NCBI GenBank assembly: GCA_016928775.1
Contig: JAFGKD010000091.1
Span: 1 to 64,000 of the forward strand
Reading direction: 5' to 3'
DNA: 64,000 bases
Source of the DNA: Candidatus Zhuqueibacterota bacterium
Lineage (GTDB): Bacteria > Zhuqueibacterota > Zhuqueibacteria > Residuimicrobiales > Krinioviventaceae
A program made the position numbers and the translations under genes. Positions 36,619-45,554 of this stretch are shown piece by piece (within the stretch, counting starts at the first letter, position 1; every line of letters begins with the position of its first letter). The notes under the pieces are model-generated. The model was given only the letters and a program-made list of their open reading frames with translations. It was not told the origin of the DNA and ran no database searches.

Positions 36619-36669
36619 ATGAATCGGAATTACAATTTAAATGATTATCTGTTTGAATGCAAGTATTGA
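36619..36669 (+). CDS. Candidate 16-residue peptide gene
   Basis: The ORF encodes MNRNYNLNDYLFECKY and then stops with TGA. Its support is a perfect AAGGAGGT ribosome-binding site at ideal spacing and the hairpin covering it. It is Asn- and Tyr-rich with a Cys near the end. It lies divergent from a radical SAM/SPASM enzyme and about 120 bases before an M29-like peptidase gene. It could be a leader peptide, a modified-peptide precursor, or chance. I recognise no homologue. Confidence 0.4.
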   Translation: MNRNYNLNDYLFECKY

Positions 36670-36790
36670 ATCTTTATAAAACAGCTTGCTTCTCGTAAAA
36701 GGATTTTCTAACATTCGTATGTTAATACGCCCACGCCTGGCGTGGATAAATCGAATAGGAACACAACAAAAATTTAGCCCGGGTGATTGT

Positions 36791-37933
36791 ATGCAAAGCC
36801 TCAGTAGAGAAGAAATCGTTCAACTCATTCAAGCGGTTTTCCCCAAGATGAAAACCGACCGTAAAATGGCGATCCTCGTGGATGTGCCCAATTCTGCGGC
36901 GTCTGATACGCCAGACTGGGCGATTCGTCGACAGATTGCCTATGAATGGTATCAGGCACTCCAGGATGGTTTATCCGATTTACAATTCGATGCAGTGTTT
37001 CTTTTTGCTTATCCGAGTGTGGATTCCAATAATGCCGATCTTCCGGAACATGCCTATTCTCTTTTTTCACCGGTTCCCAAAGTGATTTCGGACATATCGC
37101 AGACAAAAACCACGTTTGTTGAGATATTTTCCTCTCACCAAATCTTTCTCGCTCCAACACAGTTTTCGGCGACAGCCCCGCTGAAAGTCAACGCCAAAAA
37201 GTACGGTTTTCGTGCCGCCACTATGCCCGGCTTTTCGCCCGCGATGATTCCGGCGTTACGGATCGATTACGGTTTGGTCAACCAGCGCTGTCAATTGATG
37301 AAAGAAAAGCTCGATCCGGCTATTGCGGCGAACGTCAGATTTTTGGTCGATGGGGCGGATGAATATCACGTGCACTTTGATTTACGCTTTCGCTCCAGCC
37401 ACGCCAGTGGTGGTCGGTTTCCCGATCCCGGTACGGCGGGAAATCTGCCGAGCGGTGAAACCTATATCGTGCCTTACGAAGGTGAACGAGGGGAAAAGAG
37501 TCAGACGAATGGCACCCTGCCGGTTCAGTTTGGCGAACAGGTTGTCCTTTTTGAGATAAACGCCAACAGAGCCATTGGCGTCCTGTCCAAAGGCTCAATG
37601 AGTGAAAAACAGGCTGCCTATCTTCAGCGGGAACCGGCATATGGCAATATGGCCGAGCTCGGATTTGGCATTTTATCGGATTTTGGACTTGAGCCCATTG
37701 GTGCGATTTTATTGGATGAAAAACTAGCCTTCCACATCGCTTTTGGCCGTAGCGATCATTTTGATGGAGTAACCGGTCCGGATAAATTTTCCTCGCCACA
37801 GGCTGTCGTGCATATTGACTATATCTATTCCGCCAAAACGCAAAATCGGATTTCGATCTCCAGCATCGATTTGGTTTATCCCGATGGCGAGGAGGAGAGA
37901 ATCATCCAAAAAAACCAGTATATGATTTTTTAG
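36791..37933 (+). CDS. M29-like metallo-aminopeptidase family protein
   Basis: About 380 residues. The C-terminal half resembles thermophilic aminopeptidases (M29): GNMAELGFGI, LLDEKLAFHIAFGRSDHFDG and VVHIDYIY match in order the region that holds the metal ligands (Glu, His, His, Asp). The N-terminal half (KMAILVDVPNS, WYQAL, PSVDSNNADLPEHAY) is less conserved. It probably removes N-terminal residues from peptides in the cytoplasm. The start is uncertain: the ATG at 36791 follows GGGTGATTGT, while an ATG at 36719 would add 24 residues. A small palindrome (CCACGCCTGGCGTGG) lies at 36731-36745. Confidence 0.7.
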   Translation: MQSLSREEIVQLIQAVFPKMKTDRKMAILVDVPNSAASDTPDWAIRRQIAYEWYQALQDGLSDLQFDAVFLFAYPSVDSNNADLPEHAYSLFSPVPKVISDISQTKTTFVEIFSSHQIFLAPTQFSATAPLKVNAKKYGFRAATMPGFSPAMIPALRIDYGLVNQRCQLMKEKLDPAIAANVRFLVDGADEYHVHFDLRFRSSHASGGRFPDPGTAGNLPSGETYIVPYEGERGEKSQTNGTLPVQFGEQVVLFEINANRAIGVLSKGSMSEKQAAYLQREPAYGNMAELGFGILSDFGLEPIGAILLDEKLAFHIAFGRSDHFDGVTGPDKFSSPQAVVHIDYIYSAKTQNRISISSIDLVYPDGEEERIIQKNQYMIF

Positions 37934-37980
37934 ATCGGATGACCGTTACAATTTTTTCGACAACCTCCCTCGCCGTAAAC

Positions 37981-40071
37981 CTACTTGACCAGACTCATCT
38001 TTTTCGTCAAGACCAGCATTTCACCACCCGAGTTGGTGAACTCGATTTGGTAGAGATAGACTCCGGCAGCAACTTTTTGCCCCGATGCATCTGTGCCAAA
38101 CCATTGCAGGACATGAAAACCGGCATTTTTTTGTTCTCGCAGGAGCGTACAAACCAGTCGTCCGGTCAGGTCAAAGATCTTGAGCGTGACAAATCCGTTT
38201 TCCGGCAGGTGAAAAGTGATCGTTGTGCTGGGATTGAAAGGATTGGGATAATTTTGGAACAGCACAAAGTCTTCCGGCTGCATCTCGCTTTTGTTGCGGA
38301 TGACCGTTGGATCAGCATAAAAAGAGGTGTATGGTGTGAGAATCTGGAACTTTAGCGACAGCTCTATGACCTGATCGACCAGTTCGTTCAGCTCGCCGTA
38401 TATTGCAATTTCATCCAACAAATGATCAATTTTTGCTTTGGCCCACAGTCGTGGAACAAAGCGATGACCGCCGGGTGTATCGGGAAAAATTCCTTGTGAT
38501 TCATAGCTCACCTGTTTATCACCAATAGAGGCTGTGAGAAATACCGGAAAGGTGCCAGCGTTTTTATAGATGCCCATTTGTCGCACCTGGCTGCCCCAGA
38601 ATAAATCTGCCAGCGGTTTGGGGAACGGATCCGATATCGACAGGCCAGGGATTTTTATGTCGAGGTCTGTGAGCACGGGCTTTGAAATCCGCTTGAAATG
38701 ATTGCCAATAATTTTGGCAATATCATCATCCTCGGCGATGAACTCGGCGTACCCGCCGTTCTCGGTGGACATTTGAACGAGCAACGGCTTGCTGACGTCC
38801 TCACCCACGCCAAAGGAAAATATTTTGACGTTTTTTGTATTCGCCTTTTTGATATTGTCGACAATCGTCGGCACCCCTGTCTCACCCCATGTCGGGTGGC
38901 CATCGGTCATGAACACAATCATATTCGCATAACCCTCGGAAAAAGATTGCTCGAGGGACTTTCTCATCGCAGTATCAATGTCGGTCAATCCAAGCGCACC
39001 AATTTCCGTGACAAACCTGGAAGCATCCTCCAAATTTTCCGGAGAGGCTGCCACAAGATCTTCCTTGAATGCAAAAGTTGTCGTCCCAAAAGTGATGATA
39101 TTGAACATATCATCCGTCTGTAAATATTTGAAAAATTCCTGCAACGCTTGCTTGAGTTGCTCGATTCGTTCACCCTCCATGCTTGAGGAAACATCCGCAG
39201 TAAAGACGATTTTCTTTGGAATCACTTGATCGTCACCCACATCGTCTGGAGGTAAGATCCAGATCGCATAATAGGAATCCGTTCCAATAGAGTCCTCCGC
39301 CGTTGGGCTATAGCGGATAACGTTCATCTCAACATCATCGCGCCGGGTTTCAAAATTGATTTGCAAGTCTTTATCGGGCATAAAGTTTTCATCACCAAAA
39401 ATGACGGTATATTGTTGCGGATTATCTTTGGTTATGCTCATCGCCGTCGTTCCCTCGTGCGTCGGTGAGCGAAAGGCGGTGAAAGGAGAATCCGACTTGA
39501 ACACACCGCTAAAGGATACACGTTGCAGCGGTTTTGGGGACATTTGCACGGCGTTTAATTTAAAGGTAAAGTCAACCACGCCAAATTCATAGGGCAGCAA
39601 CTCAACATAGGTAATTTTGGTCTGCACATCCGAATTGGCGTTGATCGGTGCTATGCTGAGGCGATACATATTATCACCCATGTATTCCAGGAGCGCCGGA
39701 TCGAGGTACCATCGGAGGCGCTCTTCATATTCCTGGCGAGCCTCCTGTCGTTCTGTGATGGCGCCTTTGTACCATTTGCCATTGAACTCGTATTGCAGTT
39801 CAACAACAACAGCATTTTCCGGCAACGGGAAGAGCCACACGGCTTCAACAGTAGTGTTCATTTCGTTGCGAAAAACCTGATGCACAACAGTCGTGGCAAT
39901 TTGACCTTCAATTGTTGTATTGGCATCGACCGTTTTGATCCACATTTTATTATAAGTTTTTGTTTCCCACAATGGCCGCGAAAATATCGTGCCGATGGCG
40001 AATGTATGCTGTGGCCATAAAATCGCGGCCAACAAAAGTACAATACCTGATTTAATAGCCCACTTTTTCAT
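37981..40071 (-). CDS. Secreted VIT-vWA protein with T9SS sorting domain
   Basis: About 696 residues. A signal peptide is followed by a VIT domain (about 35-200; VVHQVFRNEMNTTVEAVWLF), a vWA domain starting near 289 with an intact metal site (DVSSSMEG), and a C-terminal T9SS sorting domain (NYPNPFNPSTTITF, then GVYLYQIEF, ending in KKMSLVK). The arrangement resembles inter-alpha-trypsin-inhibitor-like heavy chains and is probably cell-surface. The second of two adjacent ATGs (40071) has better spacing to GGAGG. Last gene of the three-gene vWA operon, 9-12 bases after its neighbour. Role is probably adhesion or complex assembly at the surface. Confidence 0.9.
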   Translation of the reverse strand: MKKWAIKSGIVLLLAAILWPQHTFAIGTIFSRPLWETKTYNKMWIKTVDANTTIEGQIATTVVHQVFRNEMNTTVEAVWLFPLPENAVVVELQYEFNGKWYKGAITERQEARQEYEERLRWYLDPALLEYMGDNMYRLSIAPINANSDVQTKITYVELLPYEFGVVDFTFKLNAVQMSPKPLQRVSFSGVFKSDSPFTAFRSPTHEGTTAMSITKDNPQQYTVIFGDENFMPDKDLQINFETRRDDVEMNVIRYSPTAEDSIGTDSYYAIWILPPDDVGDDQVIPKKIVFTADVSSSMEGERIEQLKQALQEFFKYLQTDDMFNIITFGTTTFAFKEDLVAASPENLEDASRFVTEIGALGLTDIDTAMRKSLEQSFSEGYANMIVFMTDGHPTWGETGVPTIVDNIKKANTKNVKIFSFGVGEDVSKPLLVQMSTENGGYAEFIAEDDDIAKIIGNHFKRISKPVLTDLDIKIPGLSISDPFPKPLADLFWGSQVRQMGIYKNAGTFPVFLTASIGDKQVSYESQGIFPDTPGGHRFVPRLWAKAKIDHLLDEIAIYGELNELVDQVIELSLKFQILTPYTSFYADPTVIRNKSEMQPEDFVLFQNYPNPFNPSTTITFHLPENGFVTLKIFDLTGRLVCTLLREQKNAGFHVLQWFGTDASGQKVAAGVYLYQIEFTNSGGEMLVLTKKMSLVK

Positions 40072-40083
40072 CATGGCCTCCTT

Positions 40084-42114
40084 TTATTTTGCAAGCGTGA
40101 TGCGCAGCGTACTGGACTGGTCACCGATCTGCAATTGAACAAAGTAGTGACCGCTCGGCAACGGAGCGCCGAAATAGTCCACGCCACTAAAATGAATTGC
40201 ATGCATACCGGCTTCAAAATGAGAGACATCAAACACTGCGACCAATTGCCCTAACATATTATAAATTTTGATCAGCTTGATTTTGCCGACGTCATCGGAT
40301 GAAATATAAAAATTGATGGTCGTGCTTGGATTAAACGGATTGGGATAATTGCCGATCAAATACGAAACAGGCATGTGCACCAGTTCATTCTGTTTCTCCT
40401 CTACGCCAGTATGTTCGGTCTCATAGTCTGCGACATACGCGGTATAGCGGCAACGGATATTGTACCGCAAACTGGTGGCAATGAGTTGGTCGCGCAGAGC
40501 CGGCGTCTCACCATAGATTTCAATTTCGCGTTCCAGTTCATCAATTTTCTCTTTCGCCCAGATGGATTCGGCAAATTTGTTATAGATGGTGTTGCTGCTA
40601 AAGTCGAGTCTAAAATTAAAAAAAGTAGCGCCGGCTATTGATTGTCCGGCCAATGCCAGAGCGGATTCGGACGGATTGGCATAACGTCCGGTGATGAAAA
40701 AACAGCAACCCGCGTAGGCTGACGGCGTGGTGCTCGGCAAGAAATCGTACAAATCTGCACGACCAAACTCCATGCGCACATCCTTCATAATCGGCCGGTT
40801 GATTTTGTCGAACAGCCTCGTCACACCGGCGTTGATATCATCTTCGTTCGACAAATAGGTTGTAAAACCATAGTTGAGCGCAGCCAACATTTCCAGCCGC
40901 GCATAGTCAAGATCATCTCCGATGCCGATTGGAAAGATGCCGGCTTTGTAACTGTTTTTCCCGGCAATGGCACGCGGATCGAGCGGCGAACGACCATCAC
41001 TTAATACAATAAGCGAATTGCTGTAGGCATCGTCGGTGATCTGGTCCAGGGCCATATTCAAAGCCAGGTCCATGCGAGAACCCCAGGATGAGTAAAGGCT
41101 TTCAAGGTAGGTATGCGCGGCTTGAATATTCGCATTTGTCGCTTGCACTGGATTCGCTTTCCACGGGTAAACATTACGATTGTAAACAAAAATATTGAAC
41201 ACATCCTGTTCCGAGAGCAGCAAAAGCGAAGACGTGATGGCTTTGACACATTGATCCAGCTTGTAGCCAAACATGTTGCTGGACGTGCTGACAAGGAAAA
41301 TAACTCGACGGGGAAAAACCTCGGCCTCATCGGCTTGATTCTGCGGGCGGATAAACAGAACAAAATGTCCGTCCATCGTATCGTTATCGACAGAATAGAA
41401 ATCGACGCCCAGTTCATCCTGCTGGGTGTAAAAAGTAAACTCGAAATCTTGCGTGAGATAAGCTTTGGGTCTGGACATTTGGACATGCAACCGGTTCGGT
41501 TCATTTTGCAAGATGTGAACCTCCGGATGTGAGGGACAATCGTACGTCGTTATCGGCGAGTTGCTGTTCACATAAACCGAGAATTGCAGATGATCCAGCG
41601 GCGTGGTGACGAAATCGTCCGTCGCGAGCGGAAATCGATACGTTGTTTCGCCGGCAAAAAAATCACAATGCGAGACGTAATAAAGCTTTACTTTCTGCAC
41701 CTCACCGGCCGGAATATCTCTCAAGGCGACCTTGATGCCGTTTCGCCCAATGTATTTATTCACTTGTGCGATGATGCCACCTTCGCCGGTGCCGGGATTT
41801 GGCGCCTGCTCCCGAACCTGCAATACAGCCCGATATATGGTGTCATCTGCCCAATAGAGGAACATTGTGGCGCGCGCATCCGGCGGCAGAGGAAATGAAT
41901 AAACAGCATCAACGGATTGATCCCACTCGTTCTTGAATTCCTGATAAACTTCAGTCACGGCAATGAGACCATATATTTTCACGGATACATGCGTCAATTG
42001 ATTTCGTAAAAAGTCGTGTGGATACTCTTCCTGCTTTGGCACGAGCAAGCCATCAGCATAAGCAGAGAGTGTGCTCAAAACGACTGTTATGAACAATAGC
42101 TTTGCCTTTTGCAT
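40084..42114 (-). CDS. Secreted VIT-vWA protein with degenerate metal site and T9SS sorting domain
   Basis: A 676-residue paralogue of the preceding protein: signal peptide, VIT domain (EVYQEFKNEWDQSVDAVYSF), vWA domain from about 268, and a C-terminal sorting domain (NYPNPFNPSTTINF, ending SSTLRITLAK). The vWA metal motif reads VSTSSNM instead of DxSxS, so the metal site is probably not functional. GGGAGGTTTACA precedes the ATG. It is the middle gene of the operon with 13 bases to the gene before it. A regulatory or structural partner of the two intact vWA proteins is possible. Confidence 0.88.
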   Translation of the reverse strand: MQKAKLLFITVVLSTLSAYADGLLVPKQEEYPHDFLRNQLTHVSVKIYGLIAVTEVYQEFKNEWDQSVDAVYSFPLPPDARATMFLYWADDTIYRAVLQVREQAPNPGTGEGGIIAQVNKYIGRNGIKVALRDIPAGEVQKVKLYYVSHCDFFAGETTYRFPLATDDFVTTPLDHLQFSVYVNSNSPITTYDCPSHPEVHILQNEPNRLHVQMSRPKAYLTQDFEFTFYTQQDELGVDFYSVDNDTMDGHFVLFIRPQNQADEAEVFPRRVIFLVSTSSNMFGYKLDQCVKAITSSLLLLSEQDVFNIFVYNRNVYPWKANPVQATNANIQAAHTYLESLYSSWGSRMDLALNMALDQITDDAYSNSLIVLSDGRSPLDPRAIAGKNSYKAGIFPIGIGDDLDYARLEMLAALNYGFTTYLSNEDDINAGVTRLFDKINRPIMKDVRMEFGRADLYDFLPSTTPSAYAGCCFFITGRYANPSESALALAGQSIAGATFFNFRLDFSSNTIYNKFAESIWAKEKIDELEREIEIYGETPALRDQLIATSLRYNIRCRYTAYVADYETEHTGVEEKQNELVHMPVSYLIGNYPNPFNPSTTINFYISSDDVGKIKLIKIYNMLGQLVAVFDVSHFEAGMHAIHFSGVDYFGAPLPSGHYFVQLQIGDQSSTLRITLAK

Positions 42115-42127
42115 TGTAAACCTCCCT

Positions 42128-44446
42128 CTATTTCAGATAAAATACTTTTTGTGAGATATTTTCGACGTGGCCGTCAGTTGTCTGCATCGATAATGTGATG
42201 ATGTAAAATCCTGAACTCACGGGTAAACCATTTTCATCTTTTGCGTTCCAGACAATCTCCGTTGATTGATGCGGTGTCAACGGAAAAGAGCGGACGTTTT
42301 GTCCCAGGATGTTGTAAACTCGGACCTGGCCGTGTACTGCGTCAAAAGCATCCACCATTATTTTTATCACAGGATTAAAGGGATTGGGAAAGCAGATCAA
42401 TTTTTTTGCCAGACTTGCACCGCCATCTTGCAGGAAAATCTGTGTCTGGCCGCCGAGGCCGGCGTAATGAATTTTCAACCGAATCGAATGCGGAGCAGGT
42501 GTTGTGAGCTGAAACGTGACAATATAGCGATCCTGATAATCCATACGCGCGACATCCAGCAGAATATCGCGGAAATTGCCGTAAATGTCGTAAAAGTTGC
42601 CGCCCGTTGGCAGAATGATCGGATTAAACCAGTCGGTTTGCAAGTACTCCGCCCCCACGCCATGTACCCGGATATCCATCTCCAACATACGATTGACGAT
42701 TTGTTCCTGAGTAAAATTATGCTCCGGGTAGGGTTCGTCCGTCACCCAGATGATAGTTCTTTTGCTGCCTGGTCGCCAGGAAAGCTCGCTGGCCTTGTAC
42801 AAGGCAGAGGGAGAATCTTCCTCACCGCCCCACAGCACAATACCTGCGAGACGCTGTTTCATCAGTTCGATGTCATTGGTGAAATCCCAGACGTCATCGA
42901 CGGTCGTGCTAAAGGTCACCACAGCGACGCGGAAATCAAAGCCGCCCTCGCGCAAACTGTCGGCAAACTCGCCGAGATGATCTCGAACATCCGCGATGTT
43001 GTCGCCCATACTGCCGGAACAATCCAGCACAAAACAAACATCAACCAGCCGCGAACCGCCGCCAAATTTATCCAAAACAAATTCGTGTACGCGCTGCTCG
43101 TTTTCATAAAGAAATATGTTTTCCTTGTGCAGATTTAAAAGCCGCTGCCCGGTTTCTTCCTTTTCCGCTTGGAAAACCAGGCTCACTTCCGGATAATTAT
43201 TGGTGATGATGGAATCAATCGCGACGGTTAGTCCCTCGTCAGAAACAGGTGTCGCCGGAATAAAGATGGTGCGAGTGAGCCGATCGTAAAGCCGGCTGTT
43301 GTCCATACAGTTGAGCGTGATCGGGACAATCATGTCCTCGTATCTTTCCTTGGAGGAGATGGCAAGATTTTCAAAAGCACTGCTTTGGGGAGCCACGGAA
43401 AAGGTCCCGGATTTTAAGGTTCCTTCAAATTCATCAGGGAATTGTACGTCGATGGAGAGATTGTTCAGCGGACTGCTACCGGTGTTCATGGCGCGGACAA
43501 TGGTGTTGAGAGTCCGCGGAAAAAGGATACCATTTTCCATTGACAAAGCCGATGGCATGTTCCAGCGCATAAAAACTTGCGATGAAAAGTCGGGCTGTAA
43601 AAGTCTCACTGTCAGGCGATACAGCACTTCTGATTGCGGCTGTATTTCACGTTCTCTCCAGACAAGCTTTAGACACAAATCGTAAATGAGCTGCAATGGA
43701 TTTGGTATAAATTCAGGCTCAAGATCGGCGTACAGCTCGGCCCAATTCGCTAAAATCATCTTGTCCGGTTTGTTGTCAGCAAGATTTACGCTGATCCCCA
43801 AACCATAAGGCTGCTGATGTCGTTCCCATATTTCAAAATCGGCCAGATCGCTTGTATCGAAATCCTGTATTTTGTCAACAAACTGGTCGTTTATCTTCAC
43901 ATGGCCGTCGCCCCATTGGCCGAGCGCCGGATCAAACATCAATCCCAATCCAAGATTATGCACTTTTGTATCACTGTTGTGCAACCGCAGGGTGATATTG
44001 AAGGTATTGTCAAAACTCCCCGGCTCCAGTTGAAACGTTAAGTAAATGGGGAACAAATCGACCTGGATGAGCAACGTATCTCCGTTTTGGCCCGGCATGA
44101 TCCGGGTCAGATCGTGCATTATCTCATCGAGCCGCATCCATACACCGTCGATGGCAAAGAAAGGAAAAGAAGTGAGGGCATAGGGATGACCGAAGGAGAG
44201 CGTACACTTGTCATCAAATGGACTTGACGTCATGCCAGCCGTTGTACCCATGGTAAAATAGCCACCAATCATCATGCTGTAGGAAAAGACGGCATTGCTG
44301 ACACTTTTGCTGCCAAAATGGCCATTCTGAACATCCATGGATTTGGCGAGCGTGCTATTCGGCGCGATCACGTCGAATGATGCTTTGTTGAGGGCGTGTA
44401 GCTCAAGTGAAAAAATGCAACACAAAACCACCGTAACCTGTTTCAT
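42128..44446 (-). CDS. Secreted vWA protein with T9SS sorting domain
   Basis: About 773 residues. After a signal peptide (VTVVLCCIFSLELHA) come beta-rich domains (about 25-450), a vWA domain from about 465 with an intact metal site (LDCSGSMGDN) and DEP for the later Asp (WVTDEPYPE), then a C-terminal sorting domain (CFPNPFNPVIKI, ending QKVFYLK). There is no VIT domain. The ATG at 44446 follows GGGAGGTACTGT; a longer in-frame start lacks such a site. It is the first gene of the three-gene vWA operon and lies just behind a sigma-54-like promoter. Confidence 0.88.
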   Translation of the reverse strand: MKQVTVVLCCIFSLELHALNKASFDVIAPNSTLAKSMDVQNGHFGSKSVSNAVFSYSMMIGGYFTMGTTAGMTSSPFDDKCTLSFGHPYALTSFPFFAIDGVWMRLDEIMHDLTRIMPGQNGDTLLIQVDLFPIYLTFQLEPGSFDNTFNITLRLHNSDTKVHNLGLGLMFDPALGQWGDGHVKINDQFVDKIQDFDTSDLADFEIWERHQQPYGLGISVNLADNKPDKMILANWAELYADLEPEFIPNPLQLIYDLCLKLVWREREIQPQSEVLYRLTVRLLQPDFSSQVFMRWNMPSALSMENGILFPRTLNTIVRAMNTGSSPLNNLSIDVQFPDEFEGTLKSGTFSVAPQSSAFENLAISSKERYEDMIVPITLNCMDNSRLYDRLTRTIFIPATPVSDEGLTVAIDSIITNNYPEVSLVFQAEKEETGQRLLNLHKENIFLYENEQRVHEFVLDKFGGGSRLVDVCFVLDCSGSMGDNIADVRDHLGEFADSLREGGFDFRVAVVTFSTTVDDVWDFTNDIELMKQRLAGIVLWGGEEDSPSALYKASELSWRPGSKRTIIWVTDEPYPEHNFTQEQIVNRMLEMDIRVHGVGAEYLQTDWFNPIILPTGGNFYDIYGNFRDILLDVARMDYQDRYIVTFQLTTPAPHSIRLKIHYAGLGGQTQIFLQDGGASLAKKLICFPNPFNPVIKIMVDAFDAVHGQVRVYNILGQNVRSFPLTPHQSTEIVWNAKDENGLPVSSGFYIITLSMQTTDGHVENISQKVFYLK

Positions 44447-44502
44447 ACAGTACCTCCCATGTTTTTGTGATGTTATGTGATGTGGAGTACATACCTGGCA
44501 TG

Positions 44503-44517
44503 TCAAGATTAATGCCA
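44503..44517 (-). promoter_or_regulatory. Candidate sigma-54 promoter for the vWA operon
   Basis: On the minus strand the sequence TGGCATTAATCTTGA fits TGGCAC-N5-TTGC with one change in each box and exact spacing. The ATG lies about 57 bases downstream and a sigma-54 activator gene (48.5-49.9 kb) is close by. It overlaps a palindrome (TGGCAT-N10-ATGCCA). A dyad ACGAATATATTTCGT at 44626-44640 lies about 110-125 bases upstream and could be the enhancer. Confidence 0.45.
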
Positions 44518-44738
44518 CGATTCAGATGTTTTTCACACTGAAAATATAGCCATGATTTTTATAAAGATAAGCTCATCTGAACAGAAGCGATCACGCCGCA
44601 ATTATTTATAATGTTTTCATTGTATACGAATATATTTCGTGGTATCTACTTATTTGCACGGTTGGGGGAGAGATTGCACGTGAAAGGAAGTCTAACTTTT
44701 TCTCAGGATACGTGATGTTTTGCGGATGGCGTAGCGTC

Positions 44739-45554
44739 TTAGAAACGGATCTGCAGGTTAACCAGGCAGAGTGCCGAGTTGTCTGGAGCGGGCTGCAAAG
44801 CCAATTTTGTGGCCTGGCGATCAGAGTGAAAATATATTAAATCAACTTGTGTGTAGAGCCAAATCGCCGCGAATGCGGTCCACAGGGCATTTCGTGTTTT
44901 GTAAGCAGAGTTATAGGGCGTATAAGATGCTGCGATATCGGCATCATTGATGGCACTCAGATAACGATTTTCTCGTCGACGGGTCAAATCCGTGGCATAA
45001 ATGGCGGACGACAACGTCAGGGCACTGATAGCCGTCACGATAATGCCGCGTTTTTTTTCGCCCATCAACACATGACCTGTTCCGGGAAAGAGTAACGACG
45101 CCGGAATGCTCTTTTTATAATCACCCAATGTTTGACGGACTACAAAAACAGTGTCTCGAACGACACGCTCTTCAGGCGGTGAAATTGTCTCGGCAGCTTT
45201 TTCATGCTCAAACTCATCTTTGACAGTGTCGAAAAACTCGATGATTTTAGGTGAGGTTTGAATGGGATCTAACGTGCGGAGTGAATCGAGCTTGAGGATT
45301 TCAATAAAGCTCGCTTTGGCGTCCAACAGCTCTGATTTTGAATAATGCGCCACAGCCTTCATCTCGTGAATGTTGATGAGCTGGTCTGTTCGATATCGAT
45401 CGGGATTGGCAAGCGCTTTTTCCGCTGCCTCAATAACTGCATTGTAGTCAAAAGCACGCAGTTTTTGTTGCATGAAGGCGATATCGCTATCGGGATTTTG
45501 CCCGAACAAAAAGCAGGCATAAAAGCAAAACAAAAATAGGCACCTTTTAATCAT
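44739..45554 (-). CDS. TPR/DUF5683-type membrane protein
   Basis: A 271-residue protein with a signal peptide (LFLFCFYACFLFGQ), a helical TPR-like N-terminal half (FDYNAVIEAAEKALANP, HEMKAVAHYSKSELLDAK), and a C-terminal membrane part with the DUF5683 pattern (KKSIPASLLFPGTGHVLMGE, VTAISALTLSSAIYA). Such proteins are common in FCB genomes, of unknown role. The ATG overlaps the stop of the Kelch gene (ATGA), so the two are translationally coupled. It is the last gene of the signalling block before the vWA operon. Confidence 0.75.
   Translation of the reverse strand: MIKRCLFLFCFYACFLFGQNPDSDIAFMQQKLRAFDYNAVIEAAEKALANPDRYRTDQLINIHEMKAVAHYSKSELLDAKASFIEILKLDSLRTLDPIQTSPKIIEFFDTVKDEFEHEKAAETISPPEERVVRDTVFVVRQTLGDYKKSIPASLLFPGTGHVLMGEKKRGIIVTAISALTLSSAIYATDLTRRRENRYLSAINDADIAASYTPYNSAYKTRNALWTAFAAIWLYTQVDLIYFHSDRQATKLALQPAPDNSALCLVNLQIRF

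Noticed and set aside
36731..36745. Terminator or attenuator between the 16-codon ORF and the peptidase gene
   Set aside because: The palindrome has almost no loop and no T run follows.
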